A stretch of DNA of 57,693 bases from Candidatus Enterococcus wittei. GTDB taxonomy: Bacteria; Bacillota; Bacilli; Lactobacillales; Enterococcaceae. Of this stretch, positions 36,740 through 45,673 are shown one piece after another (the stretch's first letter is position 1; each line of letters starts with the position of its first letter). The notes under the pieces are model-generated. The model was not told the origin of the DNA. It saw only the letters and a list, made by a program, of their open reading frames with translations, and did no database searches. The position numbers and the translations under genes were made by a program. The stretch lies in NCBI RefSeq assembly GCF_002140175.1, contig NZ_NGMO01000001.1, forward strand, positions 720,504 to 778,196, written 5' to 3'.

Positions 36740-37336
36740 ATGAATGTTGCAGTATCCCGTAGATTAATGAATATCATTTCAATCATCGGCTTAGGATTTT
36801 CTATCGCCATCACTGTTTATTTTATTAATCTAGGTGTTTTTAAAGACTTAGATGCATTAAGAGGATTAGTTGGTGATTCCATTATTTTAGGACCGATCAT
36901 TTTTATCTTCATTCAAATATTGCAAGTCGTCATTCCAATCATTCCAGGCGGGATCAGTACCGCTGCTGGTGTATTGATTTTTGGTCCTTATGCTGGTTTT
37001 ATCTACAATTATGTCGGAATCTGTATTGGTTCGGTCATTATCTTTCTATTAGGTCGGAAATATGGCAAACCATTTATCTTGTCTATGATCAGTGATAAGA
37101 CCTACGACAAATACATTGGCTGGCTTGATAATCAAAGTCGTTTTGAAAAGATGTTTGCTTTAGCGATTTTCTTGCCTGTTGCACCAGATGACGCCTTATG
37201 TTTGATGGCAGGTTTAACAAATATTTCTATAAAAAGATTTACGTTGATCATCTTGATTGCCAAACCGCTTTCCATCTTCTTGTATAGTATGGCACTGATT
37301 TACGGTGGCCATTACCTCACTGGTCTTTTAGGCTAA
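36740..37336 (+). CDS. TVP38/TMEM64 family membrane protein
   Basis: 198 aa with five to six hydrophobic helices. The family core is GGISTAAGVLIFGPYAGFIYNYVGICIGS, seen around residues 73-100, followed by GRKYGKPF and FLPVAPDDALCLMAGL. Members of the DedA/VTT superfamily act in membrane lipid scrambling or transport. GGAGTG precedes the ATG. It is followed by its own terminator, so it is probably a single-gene unit. Confidence 0.9.
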   Translation: MNVAVSRRLMNIISIIGLGFSIAITVYFINLGVFKDLDALRGLVGDSIILGPIIFIFIQILQVVIPIIPGGISTAAGVLIFGPYAGFIYNYVGICIGSVIIFLLGRKYGKPFILSMISDKTYDKYIGWLDNQSRFEKMFALAIFLPVAPDDALCLMAGLTNISIKRFTLIILIAKPLSIFLYSMALIYGGHYLTGLLG

Positions 37337-37357
37337 TGATTTTCTTAAAAGAAAAAC

Positions 37358-37398
37358 AAAGAGTACTGCAAGGAAAATCAACCGCAGTGCTCTTTTTT
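37358..37398 (+). terminator. Terminator of the TVP38-family gene
   Basis: 12-bp arms with one mismatch (37358-37369 and 37384-37395), then TTTTTT. Confidence 0.85.
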
Positions 37399-37438
37399 CT
37401 GTTCCCATGCGCTATAATGTAAAAAAGTAGGTGATAAT

Positions 37439-39241
37439 ATGATAAATTATTTAAAACGCAGTATAGGAAATACTTGGGATTTCCTGATGGGTACGCAAGC
37501 TTACTTTCGTGATGTACTGTTAATGCACGGCTTTATTTTGTTTATCTGTCTGCCATTTTTGAACAGTACGACACGTTTTATTTTGCATCGTGGTGCCATC
37601 GATTATATTTCTACCGATAATCTCTTAACGATTATCTCTCAACACCCTGGGGTACTTTTTTCACTACTTGTCGTTTTATTGTTGATTCTGTTTTTGGTCT
37701 ATTTTGAGTTTACCTTTCTTTTGATGAGTGTTTATTTTATCAAAAAAGAAGAACCAGTCTCATTGAGACAATTACTGCAAATGACGATCCAGCAGTTGAA
37801 AAAAGTTCGACCTTTGACTTTTTTGTTTTTCTTAGCTTATTTTTTCCTGATTTTACCAATTAGTGGCTTAAGTTTTAACTCCGACTTATTATCAAAAATC
37901 AAAATTCCTGCTTTTATCATGGACTTTATTTTTACCAATCGTTGGATCATTGTTAGCTCTTTTGTTGTGTTCTATCTATTTCTTGGTTATATCGGGATCC
38001 GTTTGATTTTTGCACTTCCGGAAATGATTCTGAGAGACCGCCCTTTTCGAGAATCGGTTCGTGAAAGTTGGCGTTTAACAAAATCACGGATTTTTGCCAT
38101 TATCGGACAATTCATCATTATTGGTGGAAGTATCTTGATTCTCTCTTTTGGAGGTTATTTAGGGATTATCGCCAGTCAATCGATTGTAGAACAATTTTTC
38201 CCAGAATATTCATTAATCAGTGCGGTTTTCGCAATGACTTTATTACAAGGTGTATTATTGTTCAACATCGTGATGTCCACTGTAGGGATCTTTTATATCA
38301 TCATTGACTTTATGGATGATGAAGGCTTTTTACCTGAGATTCCAAGTTGGTATTCACCACAAAAATTGATCAAGCGACACTCAGCTTTAAAAAACACTGG
38401 TTTGATTCTATTTGCTGTCTTTTTCGGTGTTGGCGTTTGTCTATACAATATGGATTATTTGACTTCTGCCTCACAAACAAGACCTATTACTATTTCTCAT
38501 CGGGGAGTAAGTGCCAGTAATGGTGCCCAAAACACCTTAAAAGCCTTGGAGAAAACGAGTCGTGATTATCACCCTGATTATGTAGAGATGGATATCCAAG
38601 AAACAAAAGATGGTCAATTTGTCGTTATGCACGATTTCAATTTAAGAAACTTAACAGGCGTCAATAAAGCTCCACAAGATCTTACATTGAAAGAACTAGA
38701 AAAACTAAAAGTGACTGAAAATAGTGTAAAAGAGCCAGTTGTCTCCTTTGATACTTACTTGGCAAAAGCCGCAGAATTAAAGCAAAAGCTTTTAATTGAA
38801 ATCAAAACAACGAAAAAAGATTCACCGGATTTAGTTAAACGCTTTGTCGCACAATACCAAGAACAGATTTTAGAGCACGGACATATATTGCAAAGTTTGA
38901 CCTATCAAACAGTCTCTGACTTGAAACAAGAAAACCCCAATTTTTATGTAGGTTATATTTTACCCTTTAATATTGTTGGTCCACCTGTGTCCCCCGCTGA
39001 TTTTCTGACAATGGAATACAGTACCATCAATCGAAACTTTATTAACTCCGCCCACGAAGATGGCAAAAAAGTGTATGTTTGGACGCTCAATGATTCTGAC
39101 GGGATGAGTCGAATGATGTTCTATGGTGTTGATGGCATCATTACAGACGATATGAAAATTTTGAATGAAACGGTCAAAGAAACGGATGAAGAGATCACTT
39201 ACTCTGACAAATTACTTAATTTTGTATTAGGTGTTGGGTAA
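37439..39241 (+). CDS. Membrane-anchored glycerophosphodiester phosphodiesterase
   Basis: 600 aa. The N-terminal half (about residues 15-330) is a multi-helix membrane domain of the GDPD-associated type (PF10110), and a further helix lies near 320-340. The C-terminal GDPD domain starts at TISHRGVSASNGAQNTL with the catalytic pairs VEMDIQETKDG and VVMHD, and ends with VWTLNDSDGM and GVDGIITDD. It would hydrolyse glycerophosphodiesters, possibly from lipid or teichoic acid turnover, outside the cell. A TATAAT box lies at 37413-37418. Confidence 0.92.
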   Translation: MINYLKRSIGNTWDFLMGTQAYFRDVLLMHGFILFICLPFLNSTTRFILHRGAIDYISTDNLLTIISQHPGVLFSLLVVLLLILFLVYFEFTFLLMSVYFIKKEEPVSLRQLLQMTIQQLKKVRPLTFLFFLAYFFLILPISGLSFNSDLLSKIKIPAFIMDFIFTNRWIIVSSFVVFYLFLGYIGIRLIFALPEMILRDRPFRESVRESWRLTKSRIFAIIGQFIIIGGSILILSFGGYLGIIASQSIVEQFFPEYSLISAVFAMTLLQGVLLFNIVMSTVGIFYIIIDFMDDEGFLPEIPSWYSPQKLIKRHSALKNTGLILFAVFFGVGVCLYNMDYLTSASQTRPITISHRGVSASNGAQNTLKALEKTSRDYHPDYVEMDIQETKDGQFVVMHDFNLRNLTGVNKAPQDLTLKELEKLKVTENSVKEPVVSFDTYLAKAAELKQKLLIEIKTTKKDSPDLVKRFVAQYQEQILEHGHILQSLTYQTVSDLKQENPNFYVGYILPFNIVGPPVSPADFLTMEYSTINRNFINSAHEDGKKVYVWTLNDSDGMSRMMFYGVDGIITDDMKILNETVKETDEEITYSDKLLNFVLGVG

Positions 39242-39247
39242 TTTTAA

Positions 39248-39290
39248 AAACGCGCTTCCTCTTGTTGAAAAAACAAGAGGAAGCACGTTT
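39248..39290. terminator. Bidirectional terminator
   Basis: 19-bp arms with one mismatch (39248-39266 and 39272-39290) and a 5-nt loop, between the convergent GDPD gene and the small minus-strand gene. Confidence 0.85.
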
Positions 39291-39306
39291 CTAATAAACA
39301 TTTTAC

Positions 39307-39426
39307 TTATCTTTCTTTGGACTCTTTTGATTCCTTAACAGCTCGAACGACTGATAAAATTGCTGGGATGGCAGAAACTACTGCTAAAATAATTCCCAAT
39401 TTACTTGAACCTCTTCTTTTTTGCAT
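39307..39426 (-). CDS. Small single-span membrane protein
   Basis: 39 aa: a basic N-terminus (MQKRRGSSK), one hydrophobic helix (about 10-28) and a charged tail (KESKESKER). The ATG at 39426 follows AAGGGGG at 7 nt, and a very good promoter precedes it, so it is likely expressed although tiny. A longer frame reaching 39507 is rejected. No family recognised. Confidence 0.75.
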   Translation of the reverse strand: MQKRRGSSKLGIILAVVSAIPAILSVVRAVKESKESKER

Positions 39427-39450
39427 AGTGATTCGCCCCCTTCTTTTTTC

Positions 39451-39479
39451 ATTATAGAGAAGTTTATTCAATTTCTCAA
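39451..39479 (-). promoter_or_regulatory. Promoter of the 39-aa membrane protein gene
   Basis: Minus strand TTGAGA (39474-39479), 17-bp spacer and TATAAT (39451-39456), about 25 bp before the ATG. The stretch 39508-39790 shows nothing else. Confidence 0.75.
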
Positions 39480-39817
39480 AAAATGTGTTTTCTCTAACTT
39501 GATCCATTTAAAAAATAACTTATTTTCACTTGAACGCTTATTACGATTGGTTAACAGTCGGTAAATAAATTCTAACTTGTTTGTTTTATGCTATCTAAGC
39601 TTCACTGGCTAGACAACCCTATTTGCTCCAATAAAGAAAGATTCTTCATCCTACTGACTAAATTAGCCTTGATTTAAGGACAAAACCTCTTAATCCAGTA
39701 ATTCTAAAAGCAGTTAAATTGTAAAAACAATGCTGCGGTGCTAAACTAAAGATGTACTCGAGAGTTTCATGGAAGTTTTCATGAGTGCTGATTTTTCAAA
39801 TGAAAGGAGAATAAAAG

Positions 39818-39967
39818 ATGACATTTACAAAAACAAATATGGATTATCGTGTTGCATTTAATACTGCGACAAATCGTTTTATTGCAATTGATGCAAGTAA
39901 CGAAGAACACGTGGCATTTGGTATCACCATTGAACAAGCTATCAAAGCATTGCATGAATCTAACTAA
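39818..39967 (+). CDS. Small hypothetical protein
   Basis: 49 aa (MTFTKTNMDYRVAFNTATN ... IEQAIKALHESN), soluble, probably a small beta-alpha fold. AAAGGAG precedes the ATG at 8 nt, and a strong terminator follows at 40012-40058. I do not recognise the family, but the signals and amino-acid composition look like a real gene. Confidence 0.7.
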   Translation: MTFTKTNMDYRVAFNTATNRFIAIDASNEEHVAFGITIEQAIKALHESN

Positions 39968-40011
39968 GGAGTGATCCATTCTAATGTCAGTTGATCCTTT
40001 GGATATTGAAT

Positions 40012-40058
40012 AAAAAGACGTTTTGTTTGGCTATTAGTTGCCGCCAAAACGTCTTTTT
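40012..40058. terminator. Intrinsic terminator, bidirectional
   Basis: A perfect 14-bp stem (AAAAAGACGTTTTG at 40012-40025 with its complement at 40045-40058), between the convergent 49-aa gene and the holin gene. Confidence 0.88.
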
Positions 40059-40121
40059 TGTTTTCTCATGTCGACCTATCGTCTTTCATTCCAGTTCTAC
40101 TACTCTTCTCCCATGCTTATT

Positions 40122-40511
40122 TTATTTTTTGCATTTCCCTTGTTCTTCCGAGTAATCTGTTAATCTTTTTAAGCGATTCTTGATAAATTCAGGAACAGGA
40201 ACACCCAACTTTCTTAAATTTTCAATAACTGACAATCCATAAATGCCACAATAAGAAAAAACTAGAGCTATCCCCATTACCTCAAATCCTGTGATTTTCA
40301 AATACGGATAAGCAACTAAAACCAGTGTGATTACCAATAAATACTTCACAGTTTCTTTCCAAATCCTTTTTTTGTCCATTTTCTTTTTTCCTAGATATCG
40401 ACAAAATCCCGTAATAAAATCAGCCACAAGAATAAGCATAAATACATGGATATACACATTATTGATTAAGTTTTTAAACTCGGTGAATAACATAAGATTA
40501 TCAATAATCAT
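40122..40511 (-). CDS. Phage holin family protein (TcdE/PF05105 type)
   Basis: 129 aa with three hydrophobic helices (about 20-40, 53-72, 76-98) and a basic tail. The first helix carries ADFITGF, the D-x-x-T-G pattern of the holin_4_1 (TcdE/UtxA) family. GAGGGAGAG precedes the ATG. In phages such holins permeabilise the membrane to release endolysin, and relatives release toxins or bacteriocins. No endolysin lies nearby. A promoter with an operator (40773-40801) points at it from about 255 bp upstream. Confidence 0.85.
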   Translation of the reverse strand: MIIDNLMLFTEFKNLINNVYIHVFMLILVADFITGFCRYLGKKKMDKKRIWKETVKYLLVITLVLVAYPYLKITGFEVMGIALVFSYCGIYGLSVIENLRKLGVPVPEFIKNRLKRLTDYSEEQGKCKK

Positions 40512-40638
40512 CTGCTCTCCCTCTACTTTCTCTTCTATATTGATTGAATTTAAAAAAATAAAAGACTCATCTCCCTTTTGATTTTTATTTGAAAAACATA
40601 TACATAAAATCGCAAAAAAGCGAAAGACAGCGTATTCT

Positions 40639-40801
40639 TTGACACAAGATAGCTTTTAAGCTATTATGTTTACAGAACGAATAAGAAAAATATGAATGGA
40701 CGAACCATCGATTTTTCTTAATCTATCGCTGATTTATTTGCTTAACTGCTATTTAAAATAGTTGATGAATAAACTATAATAGCTTAAAAGCTATTTGTCA
40801 A
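40639..40801. promoter_or_regulatory. Face-to-face promoters with shared palindromic operators
   Basis: Plus strand: TTGACA (40639-40644), 17-bp spacer, TATTAT (40662-40667), pointing to the XRE gene. Minus strand: TTGACA (40796-40801), 17-bp spacer, TATAGT (40773-40778), pointing to the holin. Both spacers carry ATAGCTTTTAAGCTAT (40649-40664; minus strand of 40779-40794). A weaker palindrome CTATTTAAAATAG lies between (40749-40761), and a second plus promoter TTTAAA-17-TATAAT sits at 40752-40780. This is the layout of a repressor-controlled switch. Confidence 0.75.
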
Positions 40802-40856
40802 TAATAATGACTTTTATGCTATTTATTCTTTTTCGTTTCTTAGGAAGGTGGTATTT

Positions 40857-41219
40857 ATGACATTAGTCACACGTATCAGAGAACTAGCAGATGAAAAAAA
40901 AGTAACATTTGCTGAAATCGAACGAGCCATAGGCATTTCCAATGGACAGATCAGAAGATGGGACAAGGTTTCCCCTAAATCTGAAAATCTAAAAAAAGTG
41001 GCAGATTATTTCGGTGTATCTACCGACTATCTGCTAGGTAGCAATCAAGTACCAAAATGGGCAAACAACGAGGATTTAGTAGAATTGGATAAGATGCTGA
41101 ATTCAAATGTCAACATGGCTTATGGTGGAGAAATGTTGACAGATGAGGAGAAACAACGTGTCAAAGATGTCTTGACCGGCCTTTTCTGGGAATTCAGAAA
41201 ACGAGACAAAGAGATGTGA
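40857..41219 (+). CDS. XRE-family HTH transcriptional repressor
   Basis: 120 aa. The phage-repressor HTH covers about residues 5-60 (TFAEIERAIGISNGQIRRW, YFGVSTDYLLG). The acidic C-terminal part has no peptidase motif, so it is not a self-cleaving repressor. The next gene encodes an ImmA-like protease, as in ImmR/ImmA pairs. The ATG at 40857 follows GGAAGGTGG; a GTG at 40848 is rejected. The palindromes upstream are its probable operators. Confidence 0.9.
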   Translation: MTLVTRIRELADEKKVTFAEIERAIGISNGQIRRWDKVSPKSENLKKVADYFGVSTDYLLGSNQVPKWANNEDLVELDKMLNSNVNMAYGGEMLTDEEKQRVKDVLTGLFWEFRKRDKEM

Positions 41220-41225
41220 TTTCAT

Positions 41226-41654
41226 ATGGAGATAGATGTGATCAAACTAGTCAGTACCCTCAAACGAACCTACCAAACGGCTAATCCGTTTTTGATTTCC
41301 GAAAAGATGGGAATTGAAATTAGATACGTTTCATTTCTTGAAAATCCTAAAGGACAATTTCAAGAACTAATGGGTTATCCGATCATTCTTTTGAACGAGT
41401 CATTAAAAGAATCTGAAGAACGATTTTACATCTGCGCACACGAACTTGGGCATGCCCTATTTCATCATGGATTATCAAGCTACTATGTGTCTACAAGAAA
41501 GTCACGTAGTAAATCAGAAAGCGAAGCGAACTGCTTTGCTGCGAATCTGATCGTTTCTCTATATAAAGAAGATAACGAGCAGTATCCTAGAAAAATCGAG
41601 GAATTAACAAATTTATACGGACTTCCAGAAAGTTCCTATAGATTTTTAATTTAA
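41226..41654 (+). CDS. ImmA/IrrE-family metallo-endopeptidase
   Basis: 142 aa. The zinc motif HELGH (in CAHELGHALFHHG near residue 75) and a downstream Glu in SESEANCFAANLIV define the family. In ICEBs1 and related phages the protease cleaves the adjacent repressor after DNA damage or a signal. It starts 6 bp after the XRE stop. By analogy it would inactivate that repressor and release both controlled promoters. Confidence 0.9.
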   Translation: MEIDVIKLVSTLKRTYQTANPFLISEKMGIEIRYVSFLENPKGQFQELMGYPIILLNESLKESEERFYICAHELGHALFHHGLSSYYVSTRKSRSKSESEANCFAANLIVSLYKEDNEQYPRKIEELTNLYGLPESSYRFLI

Positions 41655-41684
41655 TTTATTGATCTAAATCAACAAGGAGGAATT

Positions 41685-42479
41685 ATGAGTATTTTTTTAA
41701 CATTAATTGGGTTCTTTGGATTTCTATTTGGGATAGGTTTTTTAGTTTATTCTTTTTTTTCAAAAAAGAAACGATCAAAGAAAAAGATTAGCATCGGAAT
41801 TTTAGCAACATTTGTAATTATGGTGATTGGTATCGCTCTTGCTCCACCAGTTACTGAGCAAGCAGAGACAAGTATTACCAAGTCCACCACTAGTTCAACT
41901 GTCTTGGATACCTCTTCTGAAAGTCGAGAAAAAGACAAAGCTGAAAAAGCCCTAAAAAAAGAACAAAAAGCTAGAGAAGAAACTGAAAAAAAATTACAAG
42001 AAGAACAGAAAACTAGAGAAGAAGCTGAAAAAAAATTACAAGAAATTAATCAAAAAACTTCAACAGCTGAAACACTTTTAGTCCAAGCAGAGACAAATCC
42101 AACAAGGGATAACTATAACTCTGCATTATCAGCTATTCAATCTATCCCTGGTGGAAATCCAAATTTATCTGCTCGATTAGCTAATGTTGATTCCACTATC
42201 AAAGCAACTGAGGCAGCTCAGATAGCTGAGCAACAAAGACAGCAAGAAATTGCTCAGGAACAAGCAAGACAAGTCGCAGCTCAAGCTGAACAGCAAAGAC
42301 AAGCTCAAGAACAAGCAAATCAGGCTGCGCAACAACAAAATACCCAACAGACAATATTAGTTACAAGAACTGGTGCTAAATATCATGTTAGAAAATGTGG
42401 AAATGGCACTTATACACCAGCAACTTTAGAAGAAGCACAATCTAGAGGGTTGACGCCTTGCGAAAAATGTTTCAACTAA
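41685..42479 (+). CDS. Membrane protein with coiled coil and C-terminal Cys/His metal-binding motif
   Basis: 264 aa. Two N-terminal helices (about 3-24, 34-52) are followed by a Ser/Thr-rich stretch and long charged coiled coils (repeats of EKKLQEEQKTREEAE type, about 85-130) and a Gln/Ala-rich segment (180-225). The end, YHVRKCGNG...GLTPCEKC, matches a small YHxxxC...CxxC domain seen in phage and surface proteins. It shares an operon with xre-immA (31-bp gap). Function unknown. Confidence 0.8.
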   Translation: MSIFLTLIGFFGFLFGIGFLVYSFFSKKKRSKKKISIGILATFVIMVIGIALAPPVTEQAETSITKSTTSSTVLDTSSESREKDKAEKALKKEQKAREETEKKLQEEQKTREEAEKKLQEINQKTSTAETLLVQAETNPTRDNYNSALSAIQSIPGGNPNLSARLANVDSTIKATEAAQIAEQQRQQEIAQEQARQVAAQAEQQRQAQEQANQAAQQQNTQQTILVTRTGAKYHVRKCGNGTYTPATLEEAQSRGLTPCEKCFN

Positions 42480-42555
42480 CTTAATTTTTAAGCACTATTG
42501 ATATTGTAAAAAGAATAGTCTTCTTGGACTTCTCTTTGATTCTTGAAAACACTAC

Positions 42556-42593
42556 TTTTTTATTTAGAGCCATAGGATGGCTCTAAATAAAAA
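42556..42593. repeat. Perfect hairpin without U-tract
   Basis: 17-bp perfect arms (42556-42573 region with 42577-42593) around a 3-nt loop AGG, core TTAGAGCCAT/ATGGCTCTAA. Both 3' arms are A-rich, so it is not a standard intrinsic terminator on either strand. Confidence 0.6.
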
Positions 42594-42628
42594 AGATATG
42601 GTAATCAAAAATCAACTAAACAATTTTA

Positions 42629-42668
42629 TACAAAAAAAGACAGTCATTGAGCGACTGTCTTTTTTGTA
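42629..42668. terminator. Bidirectional terminator
   Basis: AAAAAAGACAGTC (to 42645) pairs with GACTGTCTTTTTT (from 42653), with A and T runs on both sides, between the convergent coiled-coil gene and pgi. Confidence 0.85.
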
Positions 42669-42693
42669 TAGCACTATTTTTAGTTCCAAAAAC

Positions 42694-42726
42694 GATAAGG
42701 TACCAACTTGTTTTAAGTACCTTATC
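42694..42726 (-). terminator. Terminator of pgi
   Basis: A perfect 10-bp stem (GATAAGGTAC at 42694-42703 with GTACCTTATC at 42717-42726), followed on the minus strand by GTTTTTGG. Confidence 0.7.
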
Positions 42727-42752
42727 TCTAAATCTTAATAAAAACCCTTATT

Positions 42753-44099
42753 TTAAAGGCGTTCGTTCAATTCTTTCGCAAGGTCTTCAAAGCCTGGTTT
42801 GCCTAGAAGTGCGAACATGTTTTTCTTATAAGCTTCTACACCTGGTTGGTCAAATGGATTGATCCCATTCAAGTAACCTGAGATGCCGACAGCAATTTCA
42901 AAGAAGTACATAGTATAACCTAGAGTGTAAGCATCCATTTCAGGGATTTTTACCAATAAGTTCGGTACATCTCCATCTGTGTGGGCAAGTAATGTTCCTT
43001 CGAAAGCTTTTGTGTTAACAAAGTCGATTTCTTTGCCTTGTAAATAACCTAGTCCATCTAAGTCCTGTTCTTGTTCAGGAATCGTAATTGATTTACGTGG
43101 TTTTTCCACTTTAACGACTGTTTCAAAAATGTTGCGGCGACCTTCTTGAATGTATTGACCTAGTGAGTGCAAGTCAGTAGAGAAGTTTGCACTTGAAGGA
43201 TAGATTCCTTTTTGGTCTTTTCCTTCTGATTCACCGTACAATTGTTTCCACCATTCATTGAAATATTGCATGCCTGGTTCATAATTGATCAATAGCTCAG
43301 TCACTTTTCCTTTACGGTAAAGGATATTACGCATTGCAGCATATTGATAAGCTTCGTTTTCTTCTAATTTGTCACTTGAGTATGCTTTACTTGCATCAGC
43401 AGCACCTTGCATCAAAGCATCGATATCTGCTCCGCTAACTGCGATTGGCAATAAACCAACAGCTGTCAATACAGAGAAACGTCCGCCGACATCATCAGGA
43501 ATAACAAATGTTTCCCATCCTTCTGCATCTGCTTCTACTTTAACCGCACCTTTTGCTTTGTCTGTTGTTGCATAGATACGTTTATTTGCTTCTTCTTGTC
43601 CATATTTCTTAACAAGTAATTCTTTGAATACACGGAATGCGATGGCTGGCTCAGTGGTTGTACCTGATTTTGAGATAACATTTACTGAGAAGTCACGGTC
43701 ACCGATAACTTCGATCAAGTCAGCTAGATAAGTTGAGCTGATCGAGTTTCCAGCAAAGAAGATTTGTGGTGCTTTACGTTCATCGTTTTCTAAAACATTA
43801 TAGAATGTATGTTGTAAGAATTCGATTGCCGCACGAGCGCCAAGGTAAGATCCTCCGATACCGATTACGACAAGTACTTCGGAATCAGATTGGATTTTTT
43901 TAGCAGCTTCCTTGATACGGGCAAATTCTTCTTTGTCATAATTCGTTGGTAGGTCGATCCAGCCACGGAAATCACTACCTGCACCTGTACCTTCACGTAA
44001 TAATTTATCAGCAGTAGTTACTTGGCTTTGCATATAGCCTAACTCATGTTCATTGACAAATGGTGCAACTTTTGAATAGTCAAAATGAATGTGTGCCAT
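42753..44099 (-). CDS. pgi: Glucose-6-phosphate isomerase
   Basis: 448 aa, the usual Firmicutes length. It interconverts glucose-6-phosphate and fructose-6-phosphate. Landmarks are [34 protein letters not shown] (phosphate binding), [19 protein letters not shown] and [17 protein letters not shown] precedes the ATG. It is probably transcribed alone. Confidence 0.97.
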   Translation of the reverse strand: MAHIHFDYSKVAPFVNEHELGYMQSQVTTADKLLREGTGAGSDFRGWIDLPTNYDKEEFARIKEAAKKIQSDSEVLVVIGIGGSYLGARAAIEFLQHTFYNVLENDERKAPQIFFAGNSISSTYLADLIEVIGDRDFSVNVISKSGTTTEPAIAFRVFKELLVKKYGQEEANKRIYATTDKAKGAVKVEADAEGWETFVIPDDVGGRFSVLTAVGLLPIAVSGADIDALMQGAADASKAYSSDKLEENEAYQYAAMRNILYRKGKVTELLINYEPGMQYFNEWWKQLYGESEGKDQKGIYPSSANFSTDLHSLGQYIQEGRRNIFETVVKVEKPRKSITIPEQEQDLDGLGYLQGKEIDFVNTKAFEGTLLAHTDGDVPNLLVKIPEMDAYTLGYTMYFFEIAVGISGYLNGINPFDQPGVEAYKKNMFALLGKPGFEDLAKELNERL

Positions 44100-44210
44100 T
44101 TTTATTCCTCCTTAAAGTTTCAATCTACAGGTTCTACTTTACGTTTTTTTTACAAATTTTTCAAGCAAATAAACGAGATCATTCTAATATTTCCAAGAAA
44201 ATTTCATTTA

Positions 44211-45560
44211 TTAGACAAGTCCTTGTGCAGCCATCACTTTTGCTACTTTTTCAAAGCCAGCAACATTTGCTCCTAGCAAGAGATTTTTTTCATCTCCAAA
44301 GCTGGCTGCAGTACGGCGACAAATAGTATAAATATTGGCCATGATTTCATCTAATTGGGTATCTACTTGCTCACTCTCCCAAACGAGACGTTGAGCATTT
44401 TGACTCATTTCTAAGGCAGAAACAGCTACTCCACCTGCATTGGCTGCTTTTCCAGGACAGTACCACACTGCTGCTTTTTCAAATACAGAAACAGCATCTA
44501 AGGTACAAGGCATGTTTGCTCCTTCTGCAACGATCTTCACACCATGTTTGACAAGATTGTCCGCTAATGAATCATCGATTTCATTTTGTGTCGCACAAGG
44601 TAATGCAATGTCGACCGTTTCTTTTAATGTCCAAACGGATTCACCTGCGTGGTATTCGGCAGAAGATCGCTTATTTGCATACTCCGTTAACCGTTGACGT
44701 TTGACCTCTTTGATTTCTTTTAACAGTTCTAGATCGATTCCTTCTGGATCATAAATGTAGCCACTTGAATCGGAACATGTAACGACTTTCCCACCTAATT
44801 CATGGACTTTTTCAATAGCATAGATGGCTACATTCCCACTACCTGAAACGAAGACCGTTTTTCCTTCAAAAGTATCTTGCTCTTCTTTCAATAAATGCTT
44901 CACATAATAAACCAATCCATATCCAGTTGCTTCTGTTCGTATCTTACTTCCCCAAAAATCTAAGGATTTACCGGTTAGAACACCTGCATCGTATTGTTTC
45001 AATCGTTTGTATTCACCAAATAGATACCCAATCTCTCTTGCACCTACACCGATATCTCCAGCTGGGACATCGACTGAAGGGCCGATATGTTTGGCTAATT
45101 CAAGCATAAAGCTTTGGCAGAAACGCATGATTTCATTATCAGATTTTCCCTTTGGATCAAAATCACTTCCGCCTTTTCCGCCACCGATCGGCAAACCAGT
45201 CAAACTGTTTTTAAAAATTTGTTCAAATGCTAGAAATTTCAGAATACTTAGATTGACACTTGGATGGAATCTTAGCCCGCCTTTATAAGGTCCAATAGCT
45301 GAATTGTATTGGATTCGATAGCCACGGTTGACTTGCCAATTCCCTTGGTCATCTTGCCAAGGCACACGAAACTGGATGATACGCTCAGGTTCAACAAGTA
45401 TTCCCAAAATATTTTTTTCAATATATTCAGGATGCTTTTCTAAAAATTGAATAACTGTTGGCATAAATTCATCGACAGCTTGTAAAAATTCTGTCTGTCC
45501 TTCATCTTTACGGTGAAGTTGTTCTTGAATGGATTGTACATATTCTCTTGCATTGGACAT
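44211..45560 (-). CDS. gdhA: NADP-specific glutamate dehydrogenase
   Basis: 449 aa, the hexameric type. PIGGGKGGSDFDPKG contains the catalytic and substrate Lys residues, and VFVSGSGNVAIYAIEK is the nucleotide-binding Rossmann loop. It links 2-oxoglutarate and ammonia to glutamate. It begins 111 bp upstream of pgi, with no obvious terminator seen between them, so partial cotranscription is possible. Confidence 0.96.
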   Translation of the reverse strand: MSNAREYVQSIQEQLHRKDEGQTEFLQAVDEFMPTVIQFLEKHPEYIEKNILGILVEPERIIQFRVPWQDDQGNWQVNRGYRIQYNSAIGPYKGGLRFHPSVNLSILKFLAFEQIFKNSLTGLPIGGGKGGSDFDPKGKSDNEIMRFCQSFMLELAKHIGPSVDVPAGDIGVGAREIGYLFGEYKRLKQYDAGVLTGKSLDFWGSKIRTEATGYGLVYYVKHLLKEEQDTFEGKTVFVSGSGNVAIYAIEKVHELGGKVVTCSDSSGYIYDPEGIDLELLKEIKEVKRQRLTEYANKRSSAEYHAGESVWTLKETVDIALPCATQNEIDDSLADNLVKHGVKIVAEGANMPCTLDAVSVFEKAAVWYCPGKAANAGGVAVSALEMSQNAQRLVWESEQVDTQLDEIMANIYTICRRTAASFGDEKNLLLGANVAGFEKVAKVMAAQGLV

Positions 45561-45673
45561 AGGTTCACGCTCCTTTATTCATCTGTTCTTATTTTAGCCT
45601 ATCTTGTTCACTTCCTCAAAACATTTCCTGCGCAAGTCCTTCAAATATGCTACACTCTCTGTGAGGTGAAGAT

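Noticed and set aside
39000-42500. Intact prophage
   Set aside because: No structural, packaging, replication, integrase or endolysin genes flank the holin and repressor genes. Only the regulatory and holin module is present.
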